Shown piece by piece: positions 12,752 to 24,599 of a stretch of 55,443 nt of DNA. Every line of letters starts with the position of its first letter. Within the stretch, counting starts at the first letter, position 1. This stretch comes from Reticulitermes lucifugus. Its lineage: Eukaryota; Arthropoda; Insecta; Blattodea; Rhinotermitidae. Location: positions 4,114 to 59,556 of the forward strand of contig JAKCWW010000969.1 in assembly GCA_026260175.1 (NCBI GenBank), given 5' to 3'. The notes under the pieces are model-generated. The model ran no database searches. It was given only the letters and a program-made list of their open reading frames with translations, and was not told the origin of the DNA. Position numbers and translations under genes: made by a program.

Positions 12752-13066
12752 AAAATAATTACTAACAACAAAGTAATTGAACAAATGAAAGAAATAAACC
12801 ACATGGCATCTAGCGTATCGTCTATAAATCATAATTACGTAGACAGTGCTGTAAGAAATTCCAGTAAACATGTAGGATAATTCGATTTCAATTTAAAAAA
12901 GTTGTTGAAATTCTATGACAATGGTGGCATCACCGCTCCAATATGTGTATGGAATTTGGAATTTCTTCAAGCAATGGGAGGAGATCTGAAACAGTGGGGT
13001 TCATTTGTAAAATATGGCAAAAATACTAATCAAGAAACAAAACAAATCGATATTATATATTTCATA
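12752..13066 (+). pseudogene. Unrecognised coding-like fragment with one internal stop
   Basis: From the codon after TGA 12749-12751 to TGA 13067-13069 one frame stays open for 105 codons, except for a single TAA at 12878-12880. The peptide looks protein-like rather than random: 'KVIEQMKEINHMASSVSSI' before the stop, and 'FDFNLKKLLKFYDNGG' then 'WNLEFLQAMGGDLKQWGSFV' after it. A methionine at 12785 is a possible internal start. I do not recognise the family. It may be a degraded exon, a processed pseudogene fragment or part of a transposon protein. No splice sites could be assigned with confidence, and no neighbours share the frame. Confidence 0.35.
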
Positions 13067-13873
13067 TGAAATTATTGTGGATTATAGATGCTAGTTGACA
13101 AAATGTTTATTAAGTATTAACAATAGACGTATTCTCAACTTGGTGTATGTATACCTTTCAACTGGCATAGGAAAGGTAGACCGACCAAGAGGGAAGATGG
13201 ACCCATGAAAACGGAACAAACCATAAAGTTCTTAATTCCTGTTGCTAACGATGATGACAAACTTAGATTTGGTGTCTTTGGTTACTGCCTCCTATACTCC
13301 CGTAGATGTTTACCACTGTTCGTGGGAATAATTTGCTTCAATCATCATGATAGGAAATCCTCCACAATGAAACCACAGCCTATTTGTGAGTTAACCTTCA
13401 TTGTCTACTATCAACCGATATCCTGTATATTGGCCTAACAATTTTAATCACTCTCTAAGTGGTGTCACGATTTGTGCCTAGGCAGCAGTATAAATCAAAA
13501 CAGGCAGGATAAATATTACAGAGGGCCAGGAACTTCATTCGTGATGTAGTAAAACAAATAGTGATGTGTTTAAAGGCATTCTTTCTATGTTGCATTCAAC
13601 TAAATTAATACTGTATACTGTGTGAGATGTGAATGCTAACGAAGAATGAGTGCCTCATTGATTTGGCTGCTAAAACACATAGGAATCTAATTACATATCA
13701 ACGTATCTTCAAAAGGAGAGAGGGGTGATATTGAATTTAAAATGTTTAAATATGAGATTTCATTACAAATATCAGTTAGGCAGTTCTATGTCTATTGGGA
13801 GTGGAGGGACTGGTAAGCTTACAGCTACGGACGCACTGCAGCCCTGAAGCTTAATGTGCAACCCTGTGATGAA

Positions 13874-14071
13874 GATTTTTTTTTTTCATTTTTCCTTGTA
13901 ATGGATTACCGGTGGAATGAAATTGACAGGAAAAACCAAAGTACTCGGGGAGAAACCTGTCCCAGTGTCACTTTGTCCACCACAAATCCCATATGGGCTG
14001 ACCCCCCGGGATCGAACCCGGGCCTGCGCAGTGAGAGGCCGGCGACTAACCGCCTGAGCCATGGCACGGCC
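13874..14071 (-). mobile_element. tRNA-derived SINE with intact A and B boxes
   Basis: On the minus strand the element begins 'ggccgtgccatggctcaggc'. An A box lies at 14051-14062 (tggctcaggcgg) and a B box at 14008-14019 (ggttcgatccc), spaced as in a tRNA gene. The body continues through 'gggatttgtggtggacaaag' and the 3' end is an A-rich tail (T-run 13876-13886 on the plus strand). Related copies are at 16.1, 36.7 and 42.3 kb. The intact boxes make this the best-preserved member of its family here. Confidence 0.85.
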
Positions 14072-16074
14072 TCGTAATATTTTTATTTTTCAGTATCGGC
14101 TGCGTGAATATTGCGTAACGTTGTCGTAGAATTACTATTAACCACTATCACGATTAGATCTACATATTTCCTGCAACATCAGCCTGTGTTAGCGAGGTCG
14201 ACTAAATGTGACAGCACATCAAAAGGGAAATTGTAATTAGCAGAGTGGATCATATTGTGCACAGATTTGTGATTAATCTGCTCTTGGGATATTTAATATT
14301 CACCTTCAAATTTTAAGTTTGTGAGTGCTGAATCGTTGTTAAGGTGAACATAAATGATAAACAAAAATGACCTGAAAATAGTAGATTTTTTTTGTTAAAG
14401 CTGCAACCCCTAGACTTACATGGGTAGAGTGAATGAAACCACGAATACACTGTCAGGAATTCCTGATTGCTTAAACCGTCAAACTTACACTTCCTCGAAC
14501 GATAATTATAGAAAGTTTTGAAGTCAAACAAAATTTTATTGGACAGAAACTAGCGTGTGCGAAATTGTACAATGTGAACTGAAAAGAATTAAGTAAGAAG
14601 AGCATCGTATATATTAATGTGTTTTGTATCCACCATTCTTTCAAGAATTTCATTTTCTTCTGTTTTCTATAAAATGATGTATTTAAAGCACTGTTATAAA
14701 CCGTGCATAAGTTAAACGTACTTATAATGGCAATCTCGTACAATATGTCCACATATTTTGTCGGCGAACCTGCACAATTTCTGTACGTAATTGGTACTGG
14801 AAGCCTACAATGAAATTTGGAGAAGGAGTTCAGCTGAGATTCATGTCGGTGAAATAAGAACCCTATGTAAGTGCTCACACATGATAATATTTCTCAGAAA
14901 TTGGTGGTTTCCTCTTATACGTATGTTGTTAATTAATTATGGCAGGTGGAGCGAATGATATATCGAACGTACAGCGAAGCTCAAATAACCGAGGCATGGA
15001 TTACTTCGTCAGGGTCTTAACGAGTATGGGCTCCGGCGAACAGAAACTAGGCGTTATTACAAGGATGTCACATGTGAATTCACAACACATTATTTTCGTA
15101 ATTAATGAAAGCTGCTGAAGAACGCTGTCTTGGTATTTCATTACTTCAGTGTTAACAACAGCCGCATTTTCTCAGACATGGCAACTGTAAGTTGATAAAC
15201 GCTTGTGTGTCAGCACTTTTCTGTGTACGTACGTGATATGCATGTTTTGAGTTTTGTCCCGGTAATGAAAGGAACAACCACCCTCAATACGAGGCCTATA
15301 GTGACCGGCTGACTAGAATGTGTGAAGACTCACGTCTCCCGTCATATGAGCATTTCGAGTACAGAAGTGACATGCCTGACACAGGTGTCCTCGGCTTCTG
15401 TGACTGATCAGGCAACAGAAGATGGCCTTTCGCCGGCGATTAACAAGTATCTCCATTGGTTAATATTAATTTGAAACAAAACACCCAGAGCGAGAGGCGC
15501 CGTAAAAGTGACATACGGTGTGGTTTCAGAAGCTTAATACCACGACTTACTCCACGTTTAGGGCTCATTAAAATTGTAAAAAAGAAAATTGGATTTGCCC
15601 AATCGTACCATCCAAGTGGTGTGTTTACACGCAAAGAATGGCGTAATTTCTGCAACAAGGCGGAAATAAATGAAGCTTAATAAGTTGTGGGGTCATTCCA
15701 ATTTAGGACAAAGACAATGCTGCACTGAAAAACACATGTGCATCCTATTTTTAAGACATTTCTATTTTCACGTATACAAAGGCGATTTGAGAGTAATTCG
15801 GCTACACGGCGAACTGCGATATAACGAAGTGTCGCAAAAGCAAATACAATTTATTCAAATTTCTTATTTTACAGAAACATCCTACGTACCAATGTGTAGA
15901 TTAAAGTTCGTGAGATGTAAAATAAGTCAGACACGGTGTGTACACAAAGCGAAACATTGTGGGGCATTCATGTAACCACAACAACGAGGGAAAACTAGTA
16001 ACAAAGTTAACATGGCAGGAAAGGTAACACCTGTAACCGTAGGTTCAGCAGTAACCTTGGTAATCAAAGTAACC
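14072..16074. other. Non-coding stretch, no gene recognised
   Basis: Open frames reach 135 codons (14471-14878, minus) and 101 codons (15670-15975, plus), but neither shows a domain, a signal sequence pattern or repeat homology that I recognise. I see nothing else in this stretch. Confidence 0.5.
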
Positions 16075-16275
16075 GGCCGTGCTCAGGCTATTAATTGCCG
16101 GCTTCCCACTACGGGAGGCCTGGGTTCGAGCCCAGGCCAATCCAAGTGGGGTTTGTGGTGGACAAATTGGTAGAGATACAAGGTTTTCTCCGAGTTCTTT
16201 CGTTGCCCACTTTGAGTTTCGTCTCACCGTCGCTCCAAAGTCATTCATATGTCACTGTGCTGCAGCTCTCCCTGT
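16075..16275 (+). mobile_element. tRNA-derived SINE, same family as 14 kb copy, A box eroded
   Basis: The head 'ggccgtgctcaggctattaa' has a degraded A box. The B box at 16123-16133 (ggttcgagccc) is intact and is followed by 'gtggggtttgtggtggacaa' as in the 13.9 kb copy. The 3' limit is approximate. The flank just upstream has several 'gtaac' words, so a target-site duplication cannot be picked out. Confidence 0.75.
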
Positions 16276-16724
16276 TGACATGTGAGACGAAATGTTACAA
16301 AGCGGCCGACCGTCACGGTACGCGTCATTTTGCTTTCGAAGCCTAAGGTTTTATGATCTGGTGTAAATGGCGTCTGTGGCTTTCGGTATTCATTCTTTCT
16401 TCTGAAAAAAGGAAGAACAAAGAAAAGCACGAGGCTTGGGTTTCTCTGTTTGTACTTAAAATATCAGTTTGCAGAACTAAACATAATTTTGTAAAAGATT
16501 AAGTCAAGAACATCCTTTAAAACGTTTCTTTCTAACGGCGTAATATAATTTTGTACGATGTGTACTTAACCTGCATGTCACTCTAAGATGATTTGGAAGC
16601 AAGTCTATCCATACTAAAGTTTTAAGTCGATGGAGGTGAGCTAGTTAATTCACGTAGCACGCATAGGAGAAATGTAAATACGAGTACATAAAACTTTTGG
16701 TCGGCAACATAAATGGAAGGAACG

Positions 16725-16728
16725 ACTT

Positions 16729-16762
<34 letters not shown>

Positions 16763-16764
16763 GG
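16725..16764. repeat. GA microsatellite
   Basis: Nearly pure (GA)n with one or two interruptions, seen directly. Confidence 0.95.
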
Positions 16765-16974
16765 AGTAGATGGGACGATAATATTGGGATACATTTTAGA
16801 GGAACAGAATATGAGAATATGGACTAGATTTAGCTCAGTAGCGTATCTTACGAACGCGGTAGTGAACTTTGGGTTTCGTAAAAGACGGGTCGTGTGCTGA
16901 GTAGCTGAACGTTCAGTAGCATCTCAACATCTCTATGGAGTTAGTTACTGAGATATTTAGTAAAGCTGTCTTTG

Positions 16975-17240
16975 TACACGTCACTAAGAGATAATGGTGA
17001 GTGGAGGTATAAGTCCACTTATTCTTAACTAGGACACTAGATGGAGTTGAGTGGTCAGTGTTGGACACAGGCCGCTTTACCCCCAGGGAATCTTTCGGTA
17101 CACATTCAGGATGAGGCTGAGTGAGCCTGAAACTCGGTCTGGACGTTTTGGAGAAGACAGAAGTTTCTTTCTCCAGTCTTGTATCGAACTACGCTTTCGT
17201 CGTCTTCCATCCCTTTACCTAGTCACTATGATGATGATCG
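16975..17240 (-). mobile_element. tRNA-derived SINE, diverged
   Basis: On the minus strand a B-box remnant (gttcgatacaa, about 17180-17192) is followed by 'cctgggggtaaagcggcctg', 'ccatctag', 'agttaagaataagtggactt' and 'atacctccac'. The last parts match the tails of the SINEs at 11.7 and 39.7 kb; the middle matches the SINE starting at the right edge of the window. The A box is not recognisable. Confidence 0.7.
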
Positions 17241-19024
17241 CCCGTTAGTTGTTTATTTTTCAATACCAAAATTAATTGTTGCAACTTGTATAAGTATTTT
17301 GGGTTGTCTGAGCGCCTTAGGTTTCTTGTGGCTCTTACCAGACTCTTGTGAAGGCATGGGACTTCTCGAATAGCTGAAAGTTTAGTGGCATTCTATGATG
17401 GGCTCTGATATAGGAAATTAGTAAGGTTGTTATTTGTGTGAACATTTAAAAAAAACATTTCACTCTTTTGAATTGCACTATTTTTTGCCATTCACTTCGC
17501 TGCTTGAACCACAAGACTGGTTAAAAAGGTCGGTATGCTGAAGACCACTGAGTAGCGAAATATAAAAAGAAACGTAGCTGTCACCTGAACACCAGGGTGA
17601 GCTGTGTTAAACTTGCTAACAAATAAACATACATTCACCACGTACAACAAGAATTACCCTATCATCTCTGCTAAACGCTATTCCCTATTCCATTTTATAT
17701 TCTCTCCAACGAAGGAATTAATCCGCTTTTCATAATTTTGAACAGAAATTTAATCCTGGATTTAATTCAGGTTCACTTTAATGTCTCAGGGACTTCACCA
17801 ATAGCCCATTATTGTCTCCATCCCTCGCCCCATTCGTCCATCTACCCCCCAAACCCCTGGTACTCAAATCTGGTACATAGCACCATTGATATATCTATCC
17901 TAATATTAATAGTCATATAAAGGCCTATTGTCTCTTCAGTTAGCGGGAACTGCAGGCGATACAACCGCCTATGACCAACGGTTTGATATTGACAATAATG
18001 GGGCGGTCCATTACCTCTATATTGCGCACCACTAAATGGGAATGACACAATGGAATTGTGATTACTGATTACAATGTTGTGGTTAGCCTTAGAGCGTAAA
18101 AATTCGTTCATGTCACAGATAGCGATCGCCATGAAACTGCACATACAGTTACTGTAGTACGTGCATGTAGTGCTGTTGAAATTATTGCATCTCGGCGAAT
18201 ATACGGGTACAGCTATCCGCCGCTCTTCAATAGTTAAATCCATCCTACTCTTTTTGTGACTCTATGGGGAAATATTCATGTATGCTGTAGCATTCCTATG
18301 TTGAAAGTGTTCTCCGTCTGGGCTTTGTGAGTTTATTAGCATGTCATGTATTTTCCGGTTTCAGTTACTGCCCTTCATACGAGCCTGAAATTTGTTTCTT
18401 GCTGTTCTTAATATTCACCACCTACTTCCACCTCCCATGCTGTGGTTTTCTGGGTTTGGCCTATGTCATCATGTGATTGATACGTGATTACCAACTTTCT
18501 GAAGAACATGATACCTCCGCCTATATTTATACTTTCGAAATGGAGACAGTATACTCCGAAAATTTACACCCATATATAGAACTACATGATTTTAAAACAA
18601 AGAAGTCCGTAATGAGTCTTCGCGCCTAGAAAGCCCAAAATTGCTAAATAGACCTATACAATTCCTGTTGTTGGAATTTATTAACATTTAATACTTTAAG
18701 TTGGTTATTATTTTATTACTGTTGCAAAGTTATGGCAAAGTTATGCAAGAAGACTGCAGCAAGAGGAACACAAACTGTATGGAGTGTCTCTTGACATGCA
18801 ATTAACGGTACTCTAATCAATGAACTGGAAATTTATAGATCAAAAAGATTAATTGAAAATAAATCTACGAATGGAAGAGAAGTCACCTGCAAGTGTACCA
18901 CGAAACAGAATGGCTCAGAAACTTTGAGCATTTGTACTACCTTGCAGTAGAGGTATCGGTTATCACAAAAGGGTATAATTGTGGATTTCTACTGATTTCA
19001 AACGTGCCAGGGCCTGACCTTGTT

Positions 19025-19091
19025 GTGGATGATGATGATGACGATGATGATGATGATGATGATGATGATAATGATGATGATGATGATGACA
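19025..19091. repeat. GAT/ATC trinucleotide microsatellite
   Basis: About 20 copies of a GAT unit with a few substitutions. It produces an apparent poly-aspartate frame on one strand and poly-isoleucine on the other; neither should be read as a protein. Confidence 0.95.
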
Positions 19092-19643
19092 ACGGAGTTA
19101 ATAGTTACAAAAAGTACACTAAACAACATTTTAAAATCAGAGAAAATGCGAGGTTTAAAGCACTTCACTTGTTCGAGATTAACGGGAAACTGAATTTTGA
19201 AAGATTTGATTGAAATAATCCCATCTACACTCCCTCTTATAAATTTATTCAGTTTGTAATTACAGTAATTATTTAAATGTGACAGATTTCTGGACATGCT
19301 TTACTAAATACCTTTACAAGTCAAGTTAAGCATGGTCTAATATAGTGTGATTAGTCAGTTTTAAGGGACGTATTTCGTGGAGAGAATGTCAGAAGGCCTT
19401 CTAGATAAAAACGCATTATATTCTTCACGTGCAGTTTTCTTATCACCGCACTGAAGACTCCTTAAGAAGTTGGTCGCATAAAAGTAGTCAAAAAAAGAAA
19501 CATCTAATTTTAAAGTTGAAATACTTCATTTAATATGTGACTTTATATTGGGTTTTTTTGTGAAATGTTCAGCTTATAGTAGTTTTCATTCTTGATTACT
19601 GCTGCTCATGCGCACTCGGTACTCTGTGACCACAGTCAGTTTG

Positions 19644-21030
19644 ATGGCATCTGTTCGTAAAAGATCCCAGGGCATCATATGGTTTGCCGAGTTCAAGTCC
19701 AGTGTAACTCTTCAACAGAATAAATTCTGTCGCGTGTTCTGTGCCATTTCGGCAGTACAGTTTACCTAATTTGTGGTTACTGAAAGAAAGTACAGAGAGC
19801 TTTCTCAGTGACGTCTTCCTTGTGGATTACCGCAAGGAACAGTCTTCATTGGCCACATTTAGTCGTCGCTGGTTGATAAATCTCACTTCAAATATATTAC
19901 ATATTCAGACATTTTAAATTACTTTGTAAAGACAACAAACGTCTACAGCCAATCCAGAGAAGTACGTTATGAGGAAAGAAGAACTCAAATAAGTATAAAC
20001 AGTCAGGAGAAGCACCAGGAGCGCCAGTCTGACTATAAACTAGTTGATAAGAAGACAAATAATGATGGTTAGAATTGTAACTTGAAATATGATATATTTC
20101 GGTCTGTATTATCGCGTCTAAAATAAAAGATGTTCTTTGAACTGTCGGATGGATTATTTTTTAAATTTCTTAGTTCTTATGAGATAAAAGAAAGTGTCCC
20201 GGTTTTCATTATCGTAATCTGGGAGCCCTGTGGAAGTGTCAAATTGATTCATTATTTGTTTACTGAATTTAAGGAAACAGGAAGCATTTTAAAGTAGAAA
20301 TTACCAGGCAGGCTACTGAATTAGGAATCGAATGTTTAAACACATTGGTTTGTAGTGTGTAAGGAATAGAAAGAAATCTGTAACTCGTTACAATTTGTAA
20401 AATGGTATTCCCTGGACCACTATCCAAAATGTGTTTCTGAAACTTCTGAGGTTAAGTGCTTACAAAATGCAACTGAGTCGTGAATTGAGACTGATCTGAA
20501 AAAAAGTGGAAAATGCAAATTTTATGTTAAATGAAACTGTTGATGATGAAGATTTTCTCAGCGAGTGCTTTTCAGAGGCGGTATGTTTCACGTTAATGGT
20601 CATGATAATCATCATAATTGTGAAAACGTAGGGGCAGAACAGCCACATAAAGCTTGTCAGCAAGTGCTACATGTGTGTCACCACAGCGGGGAAGTGTATT
20701 GTGGACTTTTGTATGTGTGGTGGGCCCTTCTTCTGTATGTGTGGTGGGCGGGCCCTTCTTCCGGTAAAACCGTTGAGGGAAACATTTATTTCGGCAAGTT
20801 AGAATTGTTTGCTTTCCCACAAATTGAAGGCATTGAAAGCAAAAAAATAAATTCCAATTGTTTTCCAACAGCTCGGGGCCCTACCCCATTTCCTTCTTAA
20901 GGTTCGACATGCTCTGAATGTTAGTTTTCCTAATCGATAGACTGGAGAAAGTGGACCAATAATCTGGCCTCCATAGACCTAAGATCTTACACCACTGGAC
21001 CTTTCAAAGTGTGGAAAGCAATGACTATGC
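19644..21030 (+). pseudogene. mariner-like transposase pseudogene
   Basis: Pieces of one transposase appear in order. The N-terminus is 'MASVRKRSQGIIWFAEFKSS' (from 19644, stop at 19767). After roughly 490 bp with no matching sequence come 'FTEFKETGSILK' (20259), a helix-turn-helix segment 'GIPWTTIQNVFLKLLRLSAY' (about 20400), 'FHVNGHDNHHNCENVG' (20587), 'GNIYFGKLELFAFPQIEG' (20780), 'QQLGALPHF' (about 20864) and 'WPP-T-DLTPLD' (20965-21000). The first catalytic Asp is lost and the second is Leu (CTC 20872-20874); the third remains (GAT 20983-20985), 37 codons after the second. Several stops and frameshifts and a tandem duplication at 20710-20761 add to the damage. It is inactive. The 490 bp interruption may be a later insertion, or two copies may lie side by side. 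Terminal inverted repeats were not found. Confidence 0.8.
20710..20761. repeat. Tandem duplication within transposase relic
   Basis: A segment reading 'tgtatgtgtggtgggcccttc' with three more bases is repeated directly, with a 4-base 'gggc' insertion in the second copy. It makes a duplicated 'YVWWA' in the broken transposase frame. Confidence 0.85.
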
Positions 21031-21423
21031 AGAGACAATCCTAGATATATGTCACCGCCAACAGAAAATTTACGCTATTCTGACTTTCGCTACGGACGTG
21101 CTTCGTCGTACCCGGCACCAAAGTAAATGATGCCTGTAATCCACGCGGTTGCAAACTGATCACATCGAAACTTATTTAGAGCTTTAAAAAATTCTGAGTC
21201 TTCGCCAGCTATTAAAAAATGGTGCACATTCTAATTTTTCATACGTTCGTCGGATTCAATTTATTCACTATAGGGACCAGTTTTGGGCTCTTGTGAACAA
21301 GGCAATAAAGGTTCCGGTTCTATAAAAGCGGGGAGTTTTTGATTGGCTCGTTTTAGTTGTTTCATATTGCAATCGAGTTGGTGCATTACGTAAAAATAAG
21401 TAGCGTGTAATGAGTTCACAACT

Positions 21424-21500
21424 AGCTCGAAGCTGTTAAAAATAATTAGGGTGTAATAAATTAAAAATGGCACGAAGCTGTTAAAATTATATTAAAATTA
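21424..21500. repeat. Imperfect direct repeat around cgaagctgttaaaa
   Basis: The words 'cgaagctgttaaaa' and an AT-rich follow-on occur twice, about 44 bases apart, suggesting a local tandem duplication. Confidence 0.6.
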
Positions 21501-22479
21501 GTTATAAAAACTTGCACAGTTTCTGCTGAAAATTCAACTCTTGTAATAATACAGACATTATTTCACTTCATATACCTTTAGCAGCTTACTCAGCAGCATA
21601 ACCTACGAATCATTCACACTCATATATAGAATAAAATTATGATACTGCATTTTAAACTCTGTATAAACCGACTTTTTGTGTGACGGTTTGTGAATATGGT
21701 ATGAGAAGAATCAATTAACACGCCGATAACATTTATTGATCTAACCACTTTTATACGCCTTCACTGGTTTAGAATTCCCTTTTGTTGATTACAGACGTTA
21801 TTAGTAACACTGAAACTTTATCCATTTTAGAGCCTTTTTTACCTCTAACCGACAAATGCATTAATAAAACTCACCCCATCAGCTGTCAACAGTCTGGTTC
21901 GAGCGAGTGGCTTCGTTTAGTGTGTGGTATTGCAGATTGTGATTCATCAGTTAGTCTACCATGCGCACAGAAACGCAAAACACATTCATAAATAAATCTT
22001 TCAGTGGTCCGCAAACCCAGCCGTACCGGTACGCTCAAATAAGTTCAGTATCCCAACCATGATACACAACTCTCCACACGTGAGGGTCGTGATATCACCT
22101 CTGTGATGACATTTCCATTATAATTTTTTTTCATGTCTTCCGGCAGATAATGTTGTGCTCTGGCCAGTATTGTGCTTGCAGATCACAAAATTTAGTGGCA
22201 TAAAAAACGGATATTTTCCGTTTAATAAAATTTGTGTAGTTGTACCTAAGGCTACTCCTTCTGTAGAGGCTCAGTCCCACATTTGTTATTTATCAGAGAA
22301 CTCAACGATTTGGGGAACTCTGTTTACCTCCTTCGATGAAAGTTTGGAAGTATCAACCCTGTCTCTGAAGGAAGAGAATCGATCCAGTTTCCGAAATGTT
22401 GTAGTACTTTTTGATTGCGAGGGGTGAAGGAAGTCTAGAAGTTGAGTCAGAAGCCCTTAAAGTAGACATCTGAAGGTTT

Positions 22480-22557
22480 GAGAACCAATTGTCTTCTAGA
22501 CTTTTTCGATCGTCCGGATAAAATATTAAAAAAGTCAAGAAGACAATTGGTTCTCAA
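22480..22557. repeat. Inverted repeat with 26 bp arms
   Basis: The left arm starts 'gagaaccaattgtcttctag' and runs through 'actttt'. The right arm, 'aaaagtcaagaagacaattg' then 'gttctc', is its reverse complement with one mismatch. The loop is about 26 bases. Nearby are additional 'gaaggttt' and 'agaaccttt' words in both orientations. No open frame is involved. Confidence 0.85.
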
Positions 22558-23512
22558 TATTATACACCATCGTCAGAACCTTTCAGAATTTATCTGAAGG
22601 TTTGTTTGAAATCAGTAGTATGTCGATATTTTTTAAACCCTAGAAGCCACTCCGTATATTAGCTTCATGTCCACCAGGCCCGGAAGCGGGTGAAACAACC
22701 AAGCGACGAAACATCCAGAAGGTATGCTTCACACATGCACTGCCGTTGACAAGCCAAACACATGATACGGTCCTGTTAGCGGTGTCATTCGTGTTTTTAC
22801 TCCTTCATGTGACGTGATTTCTAGGCGAGGATTTGCCTCTATAGTCTGTCATACCTCCTCAAGCATGAAAAGTCAAATATCGCAGAATATATGATGTATT
22901 AATCTGAATAAAATATCTGGACGAAAACTTTTTTTGCTTCTAGTGATACTTTCTTTCTCAGTTCAAATTTTTCAACAGTCTGTTAATTACTTGTTGTATA
23001 AATTTTCTTTTGTTTATGGACCAAAATATGTAACAAATTTTGAATATATTTGTAATGCATATTTTATTTTAAGGCTATTAAAATATGTGGCATTAAAGCG
23101 CTCACCTTATCCTCATAACCTGAGATAAAGGAGCAGTATGGGAGGCAGGAACCACGAGAGAGCAGCTCTGAAGTAGTGCGCGCTGTTAGCTGAAACCAAA
23201 CACAGAGTCTGTCATTTTAAGTTGTCCATACCGTGTACGTACTGATTATAACAACATGTATTATCACCAACTCTTACACAAAATATTTTGTGTACGAGTT
23301 TGTGATAATACATTTTGTCATGCAGAGTCTGTTAGTTCTCTCAGATCATCTGCAAACATTAAATCAACAAATCACATATTAACCCTTTCACATTCATTAA
23401 CAAAGATACTTCGGTTCTAGAAATTCAAACAATCGCCATATATATGTACGTATATTTAAGCGCATAGGTTATTCTTTAGGCCCATCTATCGCTTTCAAAT
23501 TGATCTTGTGTC

Positions 23513-23850
23513 ATATGATTTGGGGGTTTTACAGCGCTGATGAGGAATATTTCAGTCGTCTGGGATATGATGCTGTGTTAATTGGTAAATAGTTACCGAC
23601 GTTTCGGAAGTGCTTGCTAAGACTACCATCTAACCTCCTGTTTCTATATGTGATGGAATTTCCCCAAGCAATTTATTCTTCTTGGACCGCAGTGAAGATG
23701 GGAGCAGAAAGCTATTGCAAAGCGTCTGTAACGATTCACAAATTTGTACTGCATCTTATAACAGAAAACTAATCTTCTTACGATATGAAATTTCAGGTAC
23801 CCAAATACCAACCTAGGCCGCGTAACATCCCAGAAGAGCGAAGGCCTTTC
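23513..23850 (-). repeat. Dispersed repeat family with CCGAAACGTCGG motif, copy 1
   Basis: Two parts align with the copy at 48.07-48.26 kb: 'accgacgtttcgg' with its left flank ('gggatatgatgctgtg' against 'gagtgtgacgccttgt'), and about 230 bp further on 'cgtaacatcccagaagagcg' (against 'cgtcacatcccagaagagaa'). Both copies lie in the same orientation. The read-through peptide of the 48 kb copy suggests the coding sense is the minus strand. Confidence 0.6.
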
Positions 23851-24599
23851 CTTCTTGTGATGTGTTACATTTTGCAGTTGCGACTACATAAGCTACAAGA
23901 CACTAATATTTATACATTAGGAAAGACATCTTACAAGATAATAAAAGTACTGAATTTTTTAAAAGCAATTGCTTGGATTTTAACCACGTAAATACATAAC
24001 ATACACATATATTTTTTTTTATCCGAGGGAAATTTGCCATTCATAATTCAAAAATGAAAACAATTTATTCAGTGCTGAAGTTTCTCTGTGAAATCAAACT
24101 ACACGAAGTCGTATCCCAGTAGACAGTTATATTCTATCCCTGTTACGGCACGTTGTCACGGTTGTGAAACACACACTTCAACATGAGAGTGTAAACTTCT
24201 GATCGTACCGAGTGAAATTATAAGTGAACTGATAAGACGCCATATTAATAATCACTGACACGAAAGGTTATTTCAAAAAATTGCAAAAGAGGCCTGAAAG
24301 AGAGCATAAATTTCTTAACCTATAAAGGCGTGTACTGATGTCCACCACTTATTAGCAAAACTACAGGAGCGCATTTTACATATCGTTCGAAGCAAAACTT
24401 GTTCTATAAACCATAGACTGATTCGACAGAATTACTGAGTTCAGCGCTTCGTATTTAACAAAGAATGCAGTATCAATTTTCTATTGACCGTCATTAGTGT
24501 CAACTTAAAATACTTGAAAGTAAATCAGATTTTTGAAATGACTAACTGTGTGTGCATGCTGCCAGTCGTTGCTTCCTTAAACGTTGCTATTGAATGCGT

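Noticed and set aside
14471..14878. 135-codon minus-strand frame
   Set aside because: No domain, biased toward residues encoded by AT-rich codons, no repeat or splice support. Such lengths occur by chance in 55 kb of AT-rich DNA read in six frames.
17842..18243. 133-codon minus-strand frame starting 'MDLTIEERRIAVPVY'
   Set aside because: The start faintly recalls some transposase N-termini, but nothing after it matches, so the resemblance is not supported.
18893..19213. 106-codon frame with a long aspartate run, and the opposing isoleucine-rich frame
   Set aside because: Both are produced by a GAT microsatellite; the flanks show no protein-like conservation.
20565..20900. 111-codon frame as an intact small gene
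   Set aside because: It is the middle of a broken mariner-like transposase, extended by a tandem duplication and a frameshift.
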